The notes: a model not told the origin generated them from the letters alone. A stretch of DNA of 64,000 bases from Chryseobacterium panacisoli (GCF_008274625.1 NZ_VTRU01000006.1:186001-250000); one strand, 5' to 3'. Counted from the stretch's first letter, positions 24,932 to 34,918 are shown. Numbers and translations are program-made.

Positions 24932-26452
24932 ATGAAAATAAATAACTTTTTAGAACTGAAAGACTTTCAAAAAATTATCATTGAGAATGAAAAAATAGAA
25001 CTGGATGAATCACTTTTATCAAGAGTGGATAAGAGTTTTCAGTTTTTAAAGGAATTTTCAAAAAATAAAGTAATATATGGTGTAAACACCGGTTTTGGGC
25101 CAATGGCTCAATTCAAAATCAGTGATGAAGATACACACCAGCTTCAGTATAACCTGATCAGAAGCCATTCTTCAGGAATCGGAAACCCTTTGCCTGCAGA
25201 TGAGGTGAAAGCGTGTATGCTGGCAAGACTGAATACTTTGTCATTAGGGAATTCAGGAGTACACCAGTCTGTTATTTATCTTCTTCAGGAGCTGATCAAC
25301 AGAGATATTACCCCACTGATCTTTGAACATGGAGGAGTAGGAGCAAGCGGCGACCTTGTTCAGCTGGCTCACCTGGCTTTGGTATTGATTGGAGAAGGAG
25401 AAGTCTTTTATAAAGGTGAAAGAAAATCTACCAAAGAGGTTTTTGAAACTGAAGGCTTAGCACCGATAAAAGTGGAGATCCGTGAAGGTCTTGCATTGAT
25501 GAACGGAACTTCTGTAATGTCTGGAATCGGTATTGTGAATGCCTATAAAGCGAATCAGCTTACAGATATTTCCCTTAGACTTTCTTGTGCAATTAACGAA
25601 ATTGTACAGGCTTATGATGATCACTTATCCGAAGCATTGAACGGAACAAAAAAACATTACGGTCAGCAGAAAGTGGCAGAAAGAATGCGTGCTCACCTGG
25701 CAGACAGTAAACTGATCAGAAAAAGAGAAGATCATCTTTATACTCACTTCGAGGAACAGGAAAAAGTATTCAAGGAAAAAGTTCAGGAATATTATTCTTT
25801 AAGATGTGTTCCTCAGATATTAGGCCCTGTATTGGATACTCTGGAATATACAGAAAAAGTACTTGAAAATGAGATCAATTCAGCGAATGATAACCCAATC
25901 ATCAACGTTGAAGACCAGCATGTTTATCACGGAGGGAATTTCCATGGAGATTATATTTCTCTGGAAATGGACAAACTGAAAATTGTGGTTACCAAGCTGA
26001 CAATGCTTGCGGAAAGACAGTTGAACTATCTTCTGAATGCCAAAATCAATGAAATTTTGCCTCCTTTTGTCAATTTAGGTAAATTAGGCTTCAATTTTGG
26101 GATGCAGGGCGTACAGTTTACGGCAACTTCTACTACGGCGGAAAGCCAGATGCTGTCGAATTCTATGTATGTTCACAGTATTCCAAACAATAATGATAAT
26201 CAGGATATTGTTAGCATGGGAACCAATGCTGCGGTGATCTGCAGAAAAGTGATTGAAAATGCTTTTGAAGTATTAGCCATTGAAGCGATTACCATTATTC
26301 AGGCTGTTGAATATCTTGGTTTCCAGGATAAGGTTTCATCTTCTACAAAAGAACTGTATGATGAAATCAGAAAAATAATTCCTGCTTTCTCAGATGATAT
26401 GGTCATGTATCCGTATCTGGAGGAAGTAAAGAAATATCTGAAAGGAATGTAA
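24932..26452 (+). CDS. HAL/PAL/TAL-family aromatic amino acid ammonia-lyase
   Basis: 506 residues from ATG 24932. The Ala-Ser-Gly triad that forms the MIO electrophile is A138-S139-G140. The family's Tyr and Asn motifs (VNTGFGPMA; ANDNPI) are present. It deaminates an aromatic amino acid; in flexirubin loci the product needed is 4-coumarate from tyrosine. At the selectivity pair the residues are S78-H79, like histidine ammonia-lyases, so context rather than that pair supports a tyrosine lyase. It heads the plus-strand arm and no hut genes are nearby. Confidence 0.9.
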   Translation: MKINNFLELKDFQKIIIENEKIELDESLLSRVDKSFQFLKEFSKNKVIYGVNTGFGPMAQFKISDEDTHQLQYNLIRSHSSGIGNPLPADEVKACMLARLNTLSLGNSGVHQSVIYLLQELINRDITPLIFEHGGVGASGDLVQLAHLALVLIGEGEVFYKGERKSTKEVFETEGLAPIKVEIREGLALMNGTSVMSGIGIVNAYKANQLTDISLRLSCAINEIVQAYDDHLSEALNGTKKHYGQQKVAERMRAHLADSKLIRKREDHLYTHFEEQEKVFKEKVQEYYSLRCVPQILGPVLDTLEYTEKVLENEINSANDNPIINVEDQHVYHGGNFHGDYISLEMDKLKIVVTKLTMLAERQLNYLLNAKINEILPPFVNLGKLGFNFGMQGVQFTATSTTAESQMLSNSMYVHSIPNNNDNQDIVSMGTNAAVICRKVIENAFEVLAIEAITIIQAVEYLGFQDKVSSSTKELYDEIRKIIPAFSDDMVMYPYLEEVKKYLKGM

Positions 26453-26533
26453 CTATTAGCTGTTATGAACTGTCTTTAAAAAAGACATCCAGCATCAACT
26501 TTAAAAAACTAAAAACGATATAAACACTAACGC

Positions 26534-27265
26534 ATGAAATGTGCAATTGTAACAGGGGGCTCAAGAGGAATCGGGAGAGCAATCTGTATAAAACTGGCTG
26601 AAGAGAAAAACTATCACATCCTTATCAACTACGCTTCAAACGAAACCGCAGCCAAAGAAACGTTGGCTAAAGTGGAAGAATTGGGTGCTACCGGAGAAAT
26701 CCTTAAATTTGATGTAGGAAATACGGAAGAAACGCAAACTGTTTTAACAGAATGGCAGGAGAAAAATCCTGATGCCGTGGTAGAAGTGATCGTCAATAAT
26801 GCCGGAATTACGAGAGACGGTCTTTTTATGTGGATGCAGAAAGAAGACTGGAACAGCGTGATCAATACAAGTCTGGATGGATTTTTCAATGTGACCAATT
26901 TCTTTATTCAAAAGCTGCTTCGTAATAAATACGGAAGAATCATCAATATGGTTTCTGTATCCGGAGTAAAAGGAACGGCCGGCCAGACGAATTATTCTGC
27001 AGCGAAAGGGGCTCTGGTAGGTGCTACAAAAGCTCTTGCGCAGGAAGTTGCCAAAAGAAATGTCACTGTAAATGCAGTAGCTCCTGGTTTCATCAGAACC
27101 GATATGACCCAGGAATTCAATGAAGAAGAACTGAAAGTAATGATTCCTGCCAACAGATTCGGGGAAGCAGAAGAAGTTGCAGATCTTGTAGCATTTTTAG
27201 CATCTAAAAAATCTTCCTACATTACAGGAGAAGTCATTAATATTAACGGAGGAATTTATTCATAA
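26534..27265 (+). CDS. 3-oxoacyl-ACP reductase, FabG-like
   Basis: A 243-residue short-chain dehydrogenase with cofactor loop TGGSRGIG (7-14), NNAG (88-91) and catalytic S141, Y154, K158. In the cluster it should reduce 3-ketoacyl-ACP made by the ketosynthases during polyene elongation. It is followed by a ketosynthase one base later and an ACP after that, a compact elongation module. It is a cluster-specific copy; the primary fabG should lie elsewhere in the genome. Confidence 0.93.
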   Translation: MKCAIVTGGSRGIGRAICIKLAEEKNYHILINYASNETAAKETLAKVEELGATGEILKFDVGNTEETQTVLTEWQEKNPDAVVEVIVNNAGITRDGLFMWMQKEDWNSVINTSLDGFFNVTNFFIQKLLRNKYGRIINMVSVSGVKGTAGQTNYSAAKGALVGATKALAQEVAKRNVTVNAVAPGFIRTDMTQEFNEEELKVMIPANRFGEAEEVADLVAFLASKKSSYITGEVININGGIYS

Positions 27266-27266
27266 C

Positions 27267-28487
27267 ATGGAAAATAGGGTTGTAATTACCGGAATGGGAA
27301 TTTATTCCTGCATCGGGACGTCTTTAGAAGAGGTCAGGGAATCCCTATATCAAGGAAAATCCGGTATTGTTTTAGATCCGGATAGAAAAGAATTTGGTTT
27401 CAGGTCTGGCCTTACAGGAGTTGTTCCGAAACCCGATCTGAAAAACCTTTTAAACAGACGCCAGCGTGTCAGTATGGGAGAAGAAAGCGAATATGCTTAT
27501 CTGGCAACCATGGATGCATTAAAACAGGCAAATCTGGATGAAGAATTCTTAGATTCTCATGAAGTGGGAATTTTATATGGAAACGACAGTGTTTCCCAGG
27601 CAGTAGTAGAGTCTATAGATATTGCAAGGGAAAAGAAAGATACTACATTGATGGGGTCGGGAGCGATCTTCAAATCAATGAACTCAACAGTAACGATGAA
27701 CCTTTCTACCATATTTAAGTTGAAAGGAATCAATCTTACCATCAGTGCGGCATGTGCAAGCGGTTCGCATTCTTTGGGACTGGCCTATATGATGATCAAG
27801 AATGGCTTTCAGGAGATGATCATCTGCGGAGGGGCTCAGGAAACCAACAAATATTCTATGGCGAGCTTTGACGGACTGGGAGTGTTCTCAGCCAGAGAAG
27901 ACGAGCCTACAAAAGCATCCAGACCTTTCGATGCAGAAAGAGACGGATTGATTCCTAGTGGCGGTGCTGCCAGCCTGATCGTTGAAAGCTTAGAATCTGC
28001 CCAAAGAAGAGGAGCTCCAATCATTGCAGAAATTATCGGTTACGGTTTTTCTTCAAACGGAGGTCATATTTCAACACCCAATGTGGACGGGCCAGCTTTG
28101 GCAATGGACAGAGCTCTTAAACAGTCAGGATTAAAAGCTTCGGACATTGACTATATCAATGCCCATGCAACTTCTACCCCAATTGGTGATGCCAATGAAG
28201 CAAAAGCAATCTATGAGATCTTCGGGAGTGAAGTTCCGGTAAGTTCTACCAAATCTATGACCGGGCATGAGTGCTGGATGGCAGGAGCAAGTGAAGTAAT
28301 CTACTCAATTCTGATGATGCAGAATGATTTCGTTGCTCCCAATATTAATCTGGAAAATCCTGATAATGAAGCACAAAAGATAAATTTAGTCGCAAAAACA
28401 AAAAATCAAAAAATTGATGTATTTTTGTCGAATTCTTTTGGGTTTGGGGGAACCAATTCTGCACTAATAGTTAAAAAATTTTATTAA
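27267..28487 (+). CDS. Beta-ketoacyl-ACP synthase (FabF/KS type)
   Basis: 406 residues with a thiolase fold and the full Cys-His-His triad: C163 (AACASG), H300 (NAHATS) and H334 (TGHECW). It condenses acyl and malonyl groups on ACP. The sequence around H334 departs from the FabF pattern (TGHTLG), a sign of specialisation. It sits between the FabG-like gene (one base) and the ACP gene (four bases), so all three are probably made in fixed ratio. Confidence 0.93.
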   Translation: MENRVVITGMGIYSCIGTSLEEVRESLYQGKSGIVLDPDRKEFGFRSGLTGVVPKPDLKNLLNRRQRVSMGEESEYAYLATMDALKQANLDEEFLDSHEVGILYGNDSVSQAVVESIDIAREKKDTTLMGSGAIFKSMNSTVTMNLSTIFKLKGINLTISAACASGSHSLGLAYMMIKNGFQEMIICGGAQETNKYSMASFDGLGVFSAREDEPTKASRPFDAERDGLIPSGGAASLIVESLESAQRRGAPIIAEIIGYGFSSNGGHISTPNVDGPALAMDRALKQSGLKASDIDYINAHATSTPIGDANEAKAIYEIFGSEVPVSSTKSMTGHECWMAGASEVIYSILMMQNDFVAPNINLENPDNEAQKINLVAKTKNQKIDVFLSNSFGFGGTNSALIVKKFY

Positions 28488-28491
28488 AAAC

Positions 28492-28746
28492 ATGGAAAGG
28501 GAAAAAATTGTTGCTATCGTTAATGATTTTCTGGTAAATGAATTCGAGGTAGACGGAGACGAAATCAGTAATGATGCCAACCTTAAAAATACACTGGGCT
28601 TGGACAGCCTGGATTATATCGACATGGTAGTCGTGATTGAATCCAATTTCGGCGTGAAATTAGGAGAAGCAGATTTCAAGAAAATGATAACATTTGATGA
28701 TTTCTATACAACGATTGAAAATAAGATTGCTGAAAAAAACGCGTAG
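28492..28746 (+). CDS. Acyl carrier protein
   Basis: 84 residues, acidic, with the phosphopantetheine attachment Ser39 in LGLDSLDYID. It carries the growing chain in the pigment pathway. A second ACP (44714-44971) lies in the minus arm, so the locus has two, as aryl polyene systems do. A large hairpin follows the gene. Confidence 0.95.
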   Translation: MEREKIVAIVNDFLVNEFEVDGDEISNDANLKNTLGLDSLDYIDMVVVIESNFGVKLGEADFKKMITFDDFYTTIENKIAEKNA

Positions 28747-28778
28747 TTATTGAGTACATCTTTATTCTATAAAATGAG

Positions 28779-28841
28779 CCAATGTAATAATATCAGGGTG
28801 ATCCGATAACGGTTACTTTTAAAAAGGTATTATTACATTGG
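28779..28841. repeat. 14-bp perfect inverted repeat after ACP gene
   Basis: CCAATGTAATAATA (28779-28792) and TATTATTACATTGG (28828-28841) enclose about 35 nt. There is no T-run directly after it, so it is not a standard terminator. It may stabilise or partly stop the upstream mRNA inside the operon (inference). Confidence 0.75.
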
Positions 28842-28866
28842 TTCTCTGTTATATTAAATTCTATCT

Positions 28867-29751
28867 ATGAACAAGTGGAAAGGTAAATCTAAAGGAACAG
28901 TACTCGGATACAGAATATTCGTCTGGTGTATTAGAAATATCGGGATCAGAAGTTCATATGGTGTGCTTTATTTTGTAGCAGCTTATTATTCACTGTTTCA
29001 GAAAAAAAGTAATCAGTATATTCTTTATTACTTTCAGAAAAGGCTGAACTACGGATACTGGAAATCCAAAGCTTCCATATTTAAAAGCTATTTTACCTTC
29101 GGAAAAGTTCTGATCGATAAAACCGCTATTTCTGCCGGACTTAGAGGAAAATACACTTATGAATTTGACGGTATTGAAAACCTCAGAAATCTTTTAGCTG
29201 CTAAAAAAGGAGGGGTCCTGATTAGCGCTCATATCGGCAATTTTGAAATTGCAGAGCATTTTTTTGCAGATATCGACTTCGACTGCCAGATCAATCTGGT
29301 GACTACAGATCAGGAAGTTACTGTGATTAAAGAATATCTGGAAAGTGTTGCCGTAAAAAAGAGTAATATCAAATTCATTTATGTAAAAGAAGATATGTCG
29401 CATATCTTTGAAATTAACAAAGCTTTGTCAGACAATGAGCTGATCTGTTTTACCGGAGACCGCTATTTTGAAGGATCTAAATATCTGGAAGCAGAGTTGC
29501 TGGGGAAAAGTGCAAAATTTCCGGCTGGTCCGTTTTTGATTGCCTCAAGATTGGGAGTTCCCGTAGTCTATGTGTACGTGATGAAGGAAAATAATCTCCA
29601 CTACCACTTGTATGCAAGAGTGGCCCAGAATATCAAAAACCGTGATTCGCAGGGGCTTTTACAGTCATATGTTCAGAATCTTGAAACCATGGTCAAAAAA
29701 TATCCACTTCAGTGGTTTAATTATTTTGATTTTTGGGACGATATAGATTAA
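28867..29751 (+). CDS. LpxL/HtrB-like acyltransferase
   Basis: 294 residues of the lipid A late-acyltransferase family, membrane-associated by a hydrophobic N-terminal part. The HxxxxE catalytic motif is H122-IGNF-E127. It takes acyl groups from ACP, so in this locus it may transfer a polyene or fatty acyl group to the dialkylresorcinol or to a lipid. Comparable proteins are standard members of aryl polyene loci. Its acceptor here is not known. Confidence 0.88.
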   Translation: MNKWKGKSKGTVLGYRIFVWCIRNIGIRSSYGVLYFVAAYYSLFQKKSNQYILYYFQKRLNYGYWKSKASIFKSYFTFGKVLIDKTAISAGLRGKYTYEFDGIENLRNLLAAKKGGVLISAHIGNFEIAEHFFADIDFDCQINLVTTDQEVTVIKEYLESVAVKKSNIKFIYVKEDMSHIFEINKALSDNELICFTGDRYFEGSKYLEAELLGKSAKFPAGPFLIASRLGVPVVYVYVMKENNLHYHLYARVAQNIKNRDSQGLLQSYVQNLETMVKKYPLQWFNYFDFWDDID

Positions 29752-29925
29752 TTTTTCTATTTTTATCCCTTAAAAACAACCGAAAAACTAAAAACCATTA
29801 AGATTTACTAAGAATTAAGATCATTAAATAGTATTTTCCAAATAAAATTTCTTTGTTTACTGTACCAAAGTAATCTTTAAATATCTTAAATTCCCTGTTT
29901 CTTAATCATTAAAGCACATTCTCTT

Positions 29926-31452
29926 TTGAAGAAAGCATATGACATACTTGTAATCGGCAGCGGATTGGGAGGTCTTGTTTCGGCTCTTATTTTGGCGAAA
30001 GAAGGTATGAAAGTGTGTGTTCTCGAGAAAAATAATCAATACGGAGGAAATCTGCAGACCTTTTCAAGGGACAAACTGATTTTTGATACAGGTGTACATT
30101 ATCTCGGAGGGTTGGGCAAAGGACAGAATCTGAACCGGTTCTTTTCCTATCTGGAAATTATGGATGATCTCGAGCTTCAGCTGATGGATGAAGACGGATA
30201 TGATAGGATAAGTTTTGGAGAAGATGAAATAGAATATCCACATGCACAAGGTTATCAGAATTTTGTTGAGCAGCTTTCCAAGTATTTTCCTGAAGAAAAA
30301 GGAAACCTTGAAAACTATTGTGAAGAGATTCAGTATGTCTGCAGCCAGTTTCCAAGGTATCATGTGGTAGGAAAAGACAATTACAACGAGGAAATTCTGC
30401 ATCTTAATACCAAAAGATTCATCGAATCTGTTACCCAGAACAAAAGACTTCAGGCAGTGTTACTGGGGTCCAACTTTTTATATGCCGGAGACTCTGAAGA
30501 TGTACCTTTCTATGTACATGCCTTAACGGTAAATTCCTATATCCAAAGTGCTTATAAATGTGTAAAAGGCGGAAGCCAGATCTCTAAACTTCTCATCAGA
30601 AAACTTAGGGAATATGGAGCGGAAGTTCACAAGCATTCAGAAGTTTCGGATTTTGTTTTTAATGAAAATAGTGTATTGGTATCCGTAAAAACGAAAGAAG
30701 GAAAAGAATATTTGGCAAAACAGTTTATTTCAAATATAGAGATTCGCTCTACTATTAAGCTTATCGGAGAGGAAAGACTTAAGAAATCCTTTCTGAATAG
30801 GGTATTGAGCTGGAAGCCGGTTTCATCATGCTTTAGTATTTATCTGGTTTTAAGACCTCACAGTCTTCCGAATTTCAATTACAACAGATACCATTATTCA
30901 TCAGAACAACAGGTCTGGAATGCATTCCGTTACCGGAAAGAATCATGGCCGGAAACCTATATGCTTTCATCCACGCCCTCAAAACATCATCCTCAATTTG
31001 CAGAAAGTCTGACTGCAATTTCCTATATGGATTTTGATGAGGTTAAAGAATGGGAAAATACATTCAATACCGTAGCGGATGAACATGAAAGAGGAGAAGC
31101 GTATGAAAGATTTAAGCTGGAAAAAACAGAAAGGATGCTTGACGCTCTGGAAAAGAAAATTCCGAATGTAAGGCATGCCATCAAAACAATATATACTTCT
31201 TCTCCCTTGTCTTACCGTGATTATATCGGGAATTTTGAAGGAAATATGTACGGATACATGAAAAGCTCGGAGAATCCTCTTAAAACAATGGTTTCTCCCC
31301 GTACCAAAATAGACAATCTGTTTCTTACCGGGCAATCCGTTAATATGCACGGGATTTTGGGAGTGACCATCGGAGCTTTTAACACCTGTGCTGAGATTTT
31401 AGGAAAAGAAACCATTGACATGAGGCTGACACAAATGATTAATAAAAAATAA
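29926..31452 (+). CDS. CrtI-like phytoene desaturase-family oxidoreductase
   Basis: 508 residues with an N-terminal FAD Rossmann motif (GSGLGG, 11-16), ...VLEKNNQYGGN, and a C-terminal FAD motif (LFLTGQSVNMHG). The start is a TTG at 29926, 14 codons before any other candidate and required for the Rossmann fold. CrtI-type enzymes desaturate or isomerise polyenes; in a flexirubin locus a role in polyene or ring oxidation is plausible. There are no other carotenoid genes in the window. Its stop is followed one base later by the C45 gene. Confidence 0.85.
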   Translation: MKKAYDILVIGSGLGGLVSALILAKEGMKVCVLEKNNQYGGNLQTFSRDKLIFDTGVHYLGGLGKGQNLNRFFSYLEIMDDLELQLMDEDGYDRISFGEDEIEYPHAQGYQNFVEQLSKYFPEEKGNLENYCEEIQYVCSQFPRYHVVGKDNYNEEILHLNTKRFIESVTQNKRLQAVLLGSNFLYAGDSEDVPFYVHALTVNSYIQSAYKCVKGGSQISKLLIRKLREYGAEVHKHSEVSDFVFNENSVLVSVKTKEGKEYLAKQFISNIEIRSTIKLIGEERLKKSFLNRVLSWKPVSSCFSIYLVLRPHSLPNFNYNRYHYSSEQQVWNAFRYRKESWPETYMLSSTPSKHHPQFAESLTAISYMDFDEVKEWENTFNTVADEHERGEAYERFKLEKTERMLDALEKKIPNVRHAIKTIYTSSPLSYRDYIGNFEGNMYGYMKSSENPLKTMVSPRTKIDNLFLTGQSVNMHGILGVTIGAFNTCAEILGKETIDMRLTQMINKK

Positions 31453-31453
31453 A

Positions 31454-33139
31454 GTGAAAAAAACGAATATCCATCTATTATATACAAGAGCTCTTTTTTA
31501 TCTTACTTTTTGTTTTTTCCTCATTTCCTGTGGAATATCAAAGTCTATCCATCATATTCCTGAAGTAAAACAATATGCTTTGGAAGTCCCGGAAGTAACC
31601 AGGATCAACGACAGTACTTTCAGCTATAATCAGAATTACCTTACGAAAAATAAACAGCAGCTCTGGGAGCTTTACATTAAAGGAAATCCCTTGCAGCTGG
31701 GATATAATAACGGAGCATTGACTCAAAGTTTAATGCAGAAGCAGGAAGGAATCTTCTTTTCGAAAGTTGAGGGATTTGTACCATCTAAATTTAAGCAGAG
31801 GCTGCTAAGAGGTTTTCTAAAATGGTACAACAGAAAAATGTATCTCAATGTAAGAGAAGATTATCAGGCAGAATTGTATGGCTTGTCACAATATTCATCT
31901 GATCAGTATGATTTTATTGCAACGAAATATTTGAGAAACCTTTACCTGCACGGAGCTCATGATATTGGGCATGCGATGCAGGATCTCGCCATGGTAGGCT
32001 GTACTTCCCTTGCGGTATGGAATGAAAACACTGAAGACGGAAATCTGCTGATCGGAAGAAATTTCGATTTTTATGTAGGAGATGATTTTGCAAAAAATAA
32101 GCTGGTAGAATTTGTTCAGCCGGAAGAAGGAATTCCATACATGTCAGTAAGCTGGCCGGGAATGATCGGTGTTGTGTCCGGGATGAATAAAGAAGGAATT
32201 ACAGTGACGATTAACGCTGGGAAATCTAAAATTCCTTTAACTGCAAAAACACCTATTTCCCTCGTCACAAGAGAAATTCTGCAGTATGCCAGAAATATAG
32301 AGGAAGCGGTGGCTATTGCCAAAAAAAGAAAAGTTTTTGTTTCAGAATCCATTCTTGTGGGAAGTGCTGCAGATAAAAATGCTGTAATTATTGAAGTTTC
32401 ACCTAAAAATTTCGGAGTGTACAGAATTCAGAATACCAGCAGGGTTCTTTGTACCAATCATTTTCAGTCTGAAGCCTATAAAGATGACAAAAGAAATCAG
32501 AAGCATATTGAAGAAAGTCATTCGGAATATCGGTATGAAAGGCTTCAGGAACTTTTACAGGAAGAGAAAAAAATAACCCCGGAAAAAATGGCTTCTATTT
32601 TAAGAAACAAATCAGGTTTAAGGGATGAATCCATTGGTTATGGTAATGAAAAAGCACTCAATCAGCTTCTGGCGCACCATGCCGTTATATTTTCACCTCA
32701 GAAAAAACTGGTTTGGGTATCTTCCAATCCTTATCAGCTGGGAGAATTTGTTTGTTATGATCTGAATGAAATCTTTTCAGACAAAGGATTACGGCCTGAT
32801 GACTTTTCAAAATCAGAATTGAATATCGCCCGTGATCCATTTGCTGACTCTGAAGAATTTGAGCACTATGAACAATCTAAAATGTTGGGTAAAGAAATCA
32901 ATGAGGCAGCAGAAAATAAGGATATATTGTTGACAGATGACCTCATTCCTTATTATGAATCTATGAACCCAGATTTTTGGCAGGTCTACTATCAGTCAGG
33001 AAAATATTATTTTAACAAAAAAGAATATTCAAAGGCAAAAACTGAATTTGAAAAAGCTCTCACAAAAGAGATTACTACTGTTCCGGACAGAAGAAATGTA
33101 GAAAAATACCTGAAGAAAACTTTAAAGAAACTGAAATGA
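31454..33139 (+). CDS. C45-like acyltransferase/hydrolase lipoprotein with TPR
   Basis: 561 residues, GTG start. A lipobox ends at C26 (FLISCG). The central domain is of the penicillin acyltransferase (C45, Ntn-hydrolase) type: the VGCTSLAVW motif puts the autocatalytic nucleophile at C183, with NEDGNLLIGRNFDFY downstream. A short TPR-like segment (YYFNKKEYSKAKTEFEKA) ends the protein. It is probably periplasmic, facing the outer membrane. In this locus it could form or cleave the ester or amide bond of the pigment; that is inference. Confidence 0.85.
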   Translation: MKKTNIHLLYTRALFYLTFCFFLISCGISKSIHHIPEVKQYALEVPEVTRINDSTFSYNQNYLTKNKQQLWELYIKGNPLQLGYNNGALTQSLMQKQEGIFFSKVEGFVPSKFKQRLLRGFLKWYNRKMYLNVREDYQAELYGLSQYSSDQYDFIATKYLRNLYLHGAHDIGHAMQDLAMVGCTSLAVWNENTEDGNLLIGRNFDFYVGDDFAKNKLVEFVQPEEGIPYMSVSWPGMIGVVSGMNKEGITVTINAGKSKIPLTAKTPISLVTREILQYARNIEEAVAIAKKRKVFVSESILVGSAADKNAVIIEVSPKNFGVYRIQNTSRVLCTNHFQSEAYKDDKRNQKHIEESHSEYRYERLQELLQEEKKITPEKMASILRNKSGLRDESIGYGNEKALNQLLAHHAVIFSPQKKLVWVSSNPYQLGEFVCYDLNEIFSDKGLRPDDFSKSELNIARDPFADSEEFEHYEQSKMLGKEINEAAENKDILLTDDLIPYYESMNPDFWQVYYQSGKYYFNKKEYSKAKTEFEKALTKEITTVPDRRNVEKYLKKTLKKLK

Positions 33140-33501
33140 TTCCTAAATATATAAAACTGCTGTTCTGCATTCCCTTTGTCATTATCATCTGCCATTCAGT
33201 ATACTTATGTACGGTTTATAGCTCAGTTCCTGATATTATCCCTATTCATGGTTATGGAAATATGAAAGATAACTACGGAAGCAAAATATTTCTTATAATG
33301 CCTGTGATCATGAATTTGGTTATTCTGCTTTTTATCTGGTTGATTATCAGACGGCCGGATAAGATAAAATTTACATTTGAGATCAGCGAAGACGAAAGAG
33401 AAAGAACTTATCACATTACACAGCTGGCTTTGGTAATTATTGCGATATTTGCAACCATAATGATGACACCATTGTCATTTTATGATGTAGTTTATAAATA
33501 A
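33136..33501 (+). CDS. DUF1648 membrane protein
   Basis: 121 residues with three membrane segments (about 5-27, 50-72, 92-115). The loop IPIHGYGNMKDNYGSK fits the DUF1648 pattern (IP.H....G..D..G.K) seen in SdpI-like proteins. Its ATG overlaps the C45 stop in an ATGA, so it is translationally coupled. Role in pigment synthesis unknown. Confidence 0.8.
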   Translation: MIPKYIKLLFCIPFVIIICHSVYLCTVYSSVPDIIPIHGYGNMKDNYGSKIFLIMPVIMNLVILLFIWLIIRRPDKIKFTFEISEDERERTYHITQLALVIIAIFATIMMTPLSFYDVVYK

Positions 33502-33507
33502 TTAACC

Positions 33508-34761
33508 ATGAAAAAACTTTTAACCCTATTCTTTACCGTATGTTTTCTACTATCATTTTCTCAGGACAGAAAAGAGATCGGAAATACTTTCATCAAAACT
33601 TTATTGGTAGATAAAAATATTGAAAAAGCACATTCTTATTTTGACGCTTCAGTGGCAGGACAGATTCCGGTAGATCAACTTAAGGCCATTACAGAACAAC
33701 TTCAGGGACAGATCGGAAGTTTGAAAAATATTCTTGAAGTAAACAATGAAGGAAATATCTACTATTACTATTCCGAATTTGAGAAAACGAAACTCGATGT
33801 TCAGCTTACTTTCGGTGAGAATAATAAAATGCTGGGTTTCTTCTTAGTTCCTCACAAAACATTTGAGAAACCGGATGAAAAAACTACATTGAAAATAAAA
33901 AGTGATGGTATTGAACTGAATGGGACATTATGGGTTCCTCCTTCCAACGATAAAAAGAAGTTGGTTATTTTCGTTCATGGCTCCGGAGCTCATGACAGGG
34001 ATGAAACCATCGGTGAAAATAAACCTTTCAAAGACATTGCAGAATACCTCTTAAGCAACGGAATTTCTTCCTACCGATATGATAAAAGATCATATTCAAA
34101 TCCTGAAACATTCAATGAAAAGTCTACTGTAGAAGAAGAAACTATTAATGATGCGGTAAATGCCGCCAATTATTTTAAAAATAATGCAGATTATAAAGGA
34201 TATCAGATTATCATTTTGGGACACAGCCAAGGAGCTTATATGATGCCTGAAATTGCAAAAAAAGCACAGGTTTCAAAATATGTTTTTATGGCTGGGAACG
34301 CAAGACCACTACAGGATTTATTAATAGAACAGTACGAATATCTTCATACTATGGATCCCGTTAAAGTTCCTGCGGAAGCTGTTCAGGAAATAAAAAAGCA
34401 GGTGGCATTTTTAAACTCAGAGAATTTTACTCTAAACTCACCTGCATCTGAACTTCCTTTGGGTCAGCCAGCAGCATATTGGCAATATTTAAAGAAATAC
34501 AACCAGCTTAATGAGGTTAAAAAAATTAAAGCTCCGATGTTTTTTGCACAGGGAGGAAGAGATTATCAGGTGACCGAGAAAGATTTCAACCTTTGGAAAG
34601 AAACATTGAAGAGTGATAAAACAGCCGTTTTTAAGTTTTATCCTTTATTAAGCCATTTATTCATTGCAGGTTCCGGAAAACCATCTCCAAAAGATTATGA
34701 AACAAAAGGAAAAGTTGATGAACAGTTTTTGAAAGATCTTACAAGGTTTATTCTGCAATAG
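33508..34761 (+). CDS. Secreted alpha/beta hydrolase with DUF3887 N-domain
   Basis: 417 residues with a signal peptide (about 1-19). Residues 20-115 look like a DUF3887 (NTF2-like) domain; the hydrolase begins near 130 with HGSGAHDRD (oxyanion region) and the nucleophile elbow GHSQG (S240), and SHLF near the C-terminus supplies His. It is a putative esterase or peptidase in the periplasm. It follows the DUF1648 gene by six bases. Substrate unknown; esterase activity towards pigment esters is possible but unsupported. Confidence 0.85.
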   Translation: MKKLLTLFFTVCFLLSFSQDRKEIGNTFIKTLLVDKNIEKAHSYFDASVAGQIPVDQLKAITEQLQGQIGSLKNILEVNNEGNIYYYYSEFEKTKLDVQLTFGENNKMLGFFLVPHKTFEKPDEKTTLKIKSDGIELNGTLWVPPSNDKKKLVIFVHGSGAHDRDETIGENKPFKDIAEYLLSNGISSYRYDKRSYSNPETFNEKSTVEEETINDAVNAANYFKNNADYKGYQIIILGHSQGAYMMPEIAKKAQVSKYVFMAGNARPLQDLLIEQYEYLHTMDPVKVPAEAVQEIKKQVAFLNSENFTLNSPASELPLGQPAAYWQYLKKYNQLNEVKKIKAPMFFAQGGRDYQVTEKDFNLWKETLKSDKTAVFKFYPLLSHLFIAGSGKPSPKDYETKGKVDEQFLKDLTRFILQ

Positions 34762-34918
34762 CACTTAAGGTTCTTTTGGCAAATTGGTATAAAATAGATA
34801 GGTTAGTTTGATAGAATTTATATTTTCAAATAAATATTACATAAATGTGTAACATTTTGGATTAAATCTCTACTAACTCTTAAATCTAATATATTAATAT
34901 TTGTTAAAAGTAATCTAA

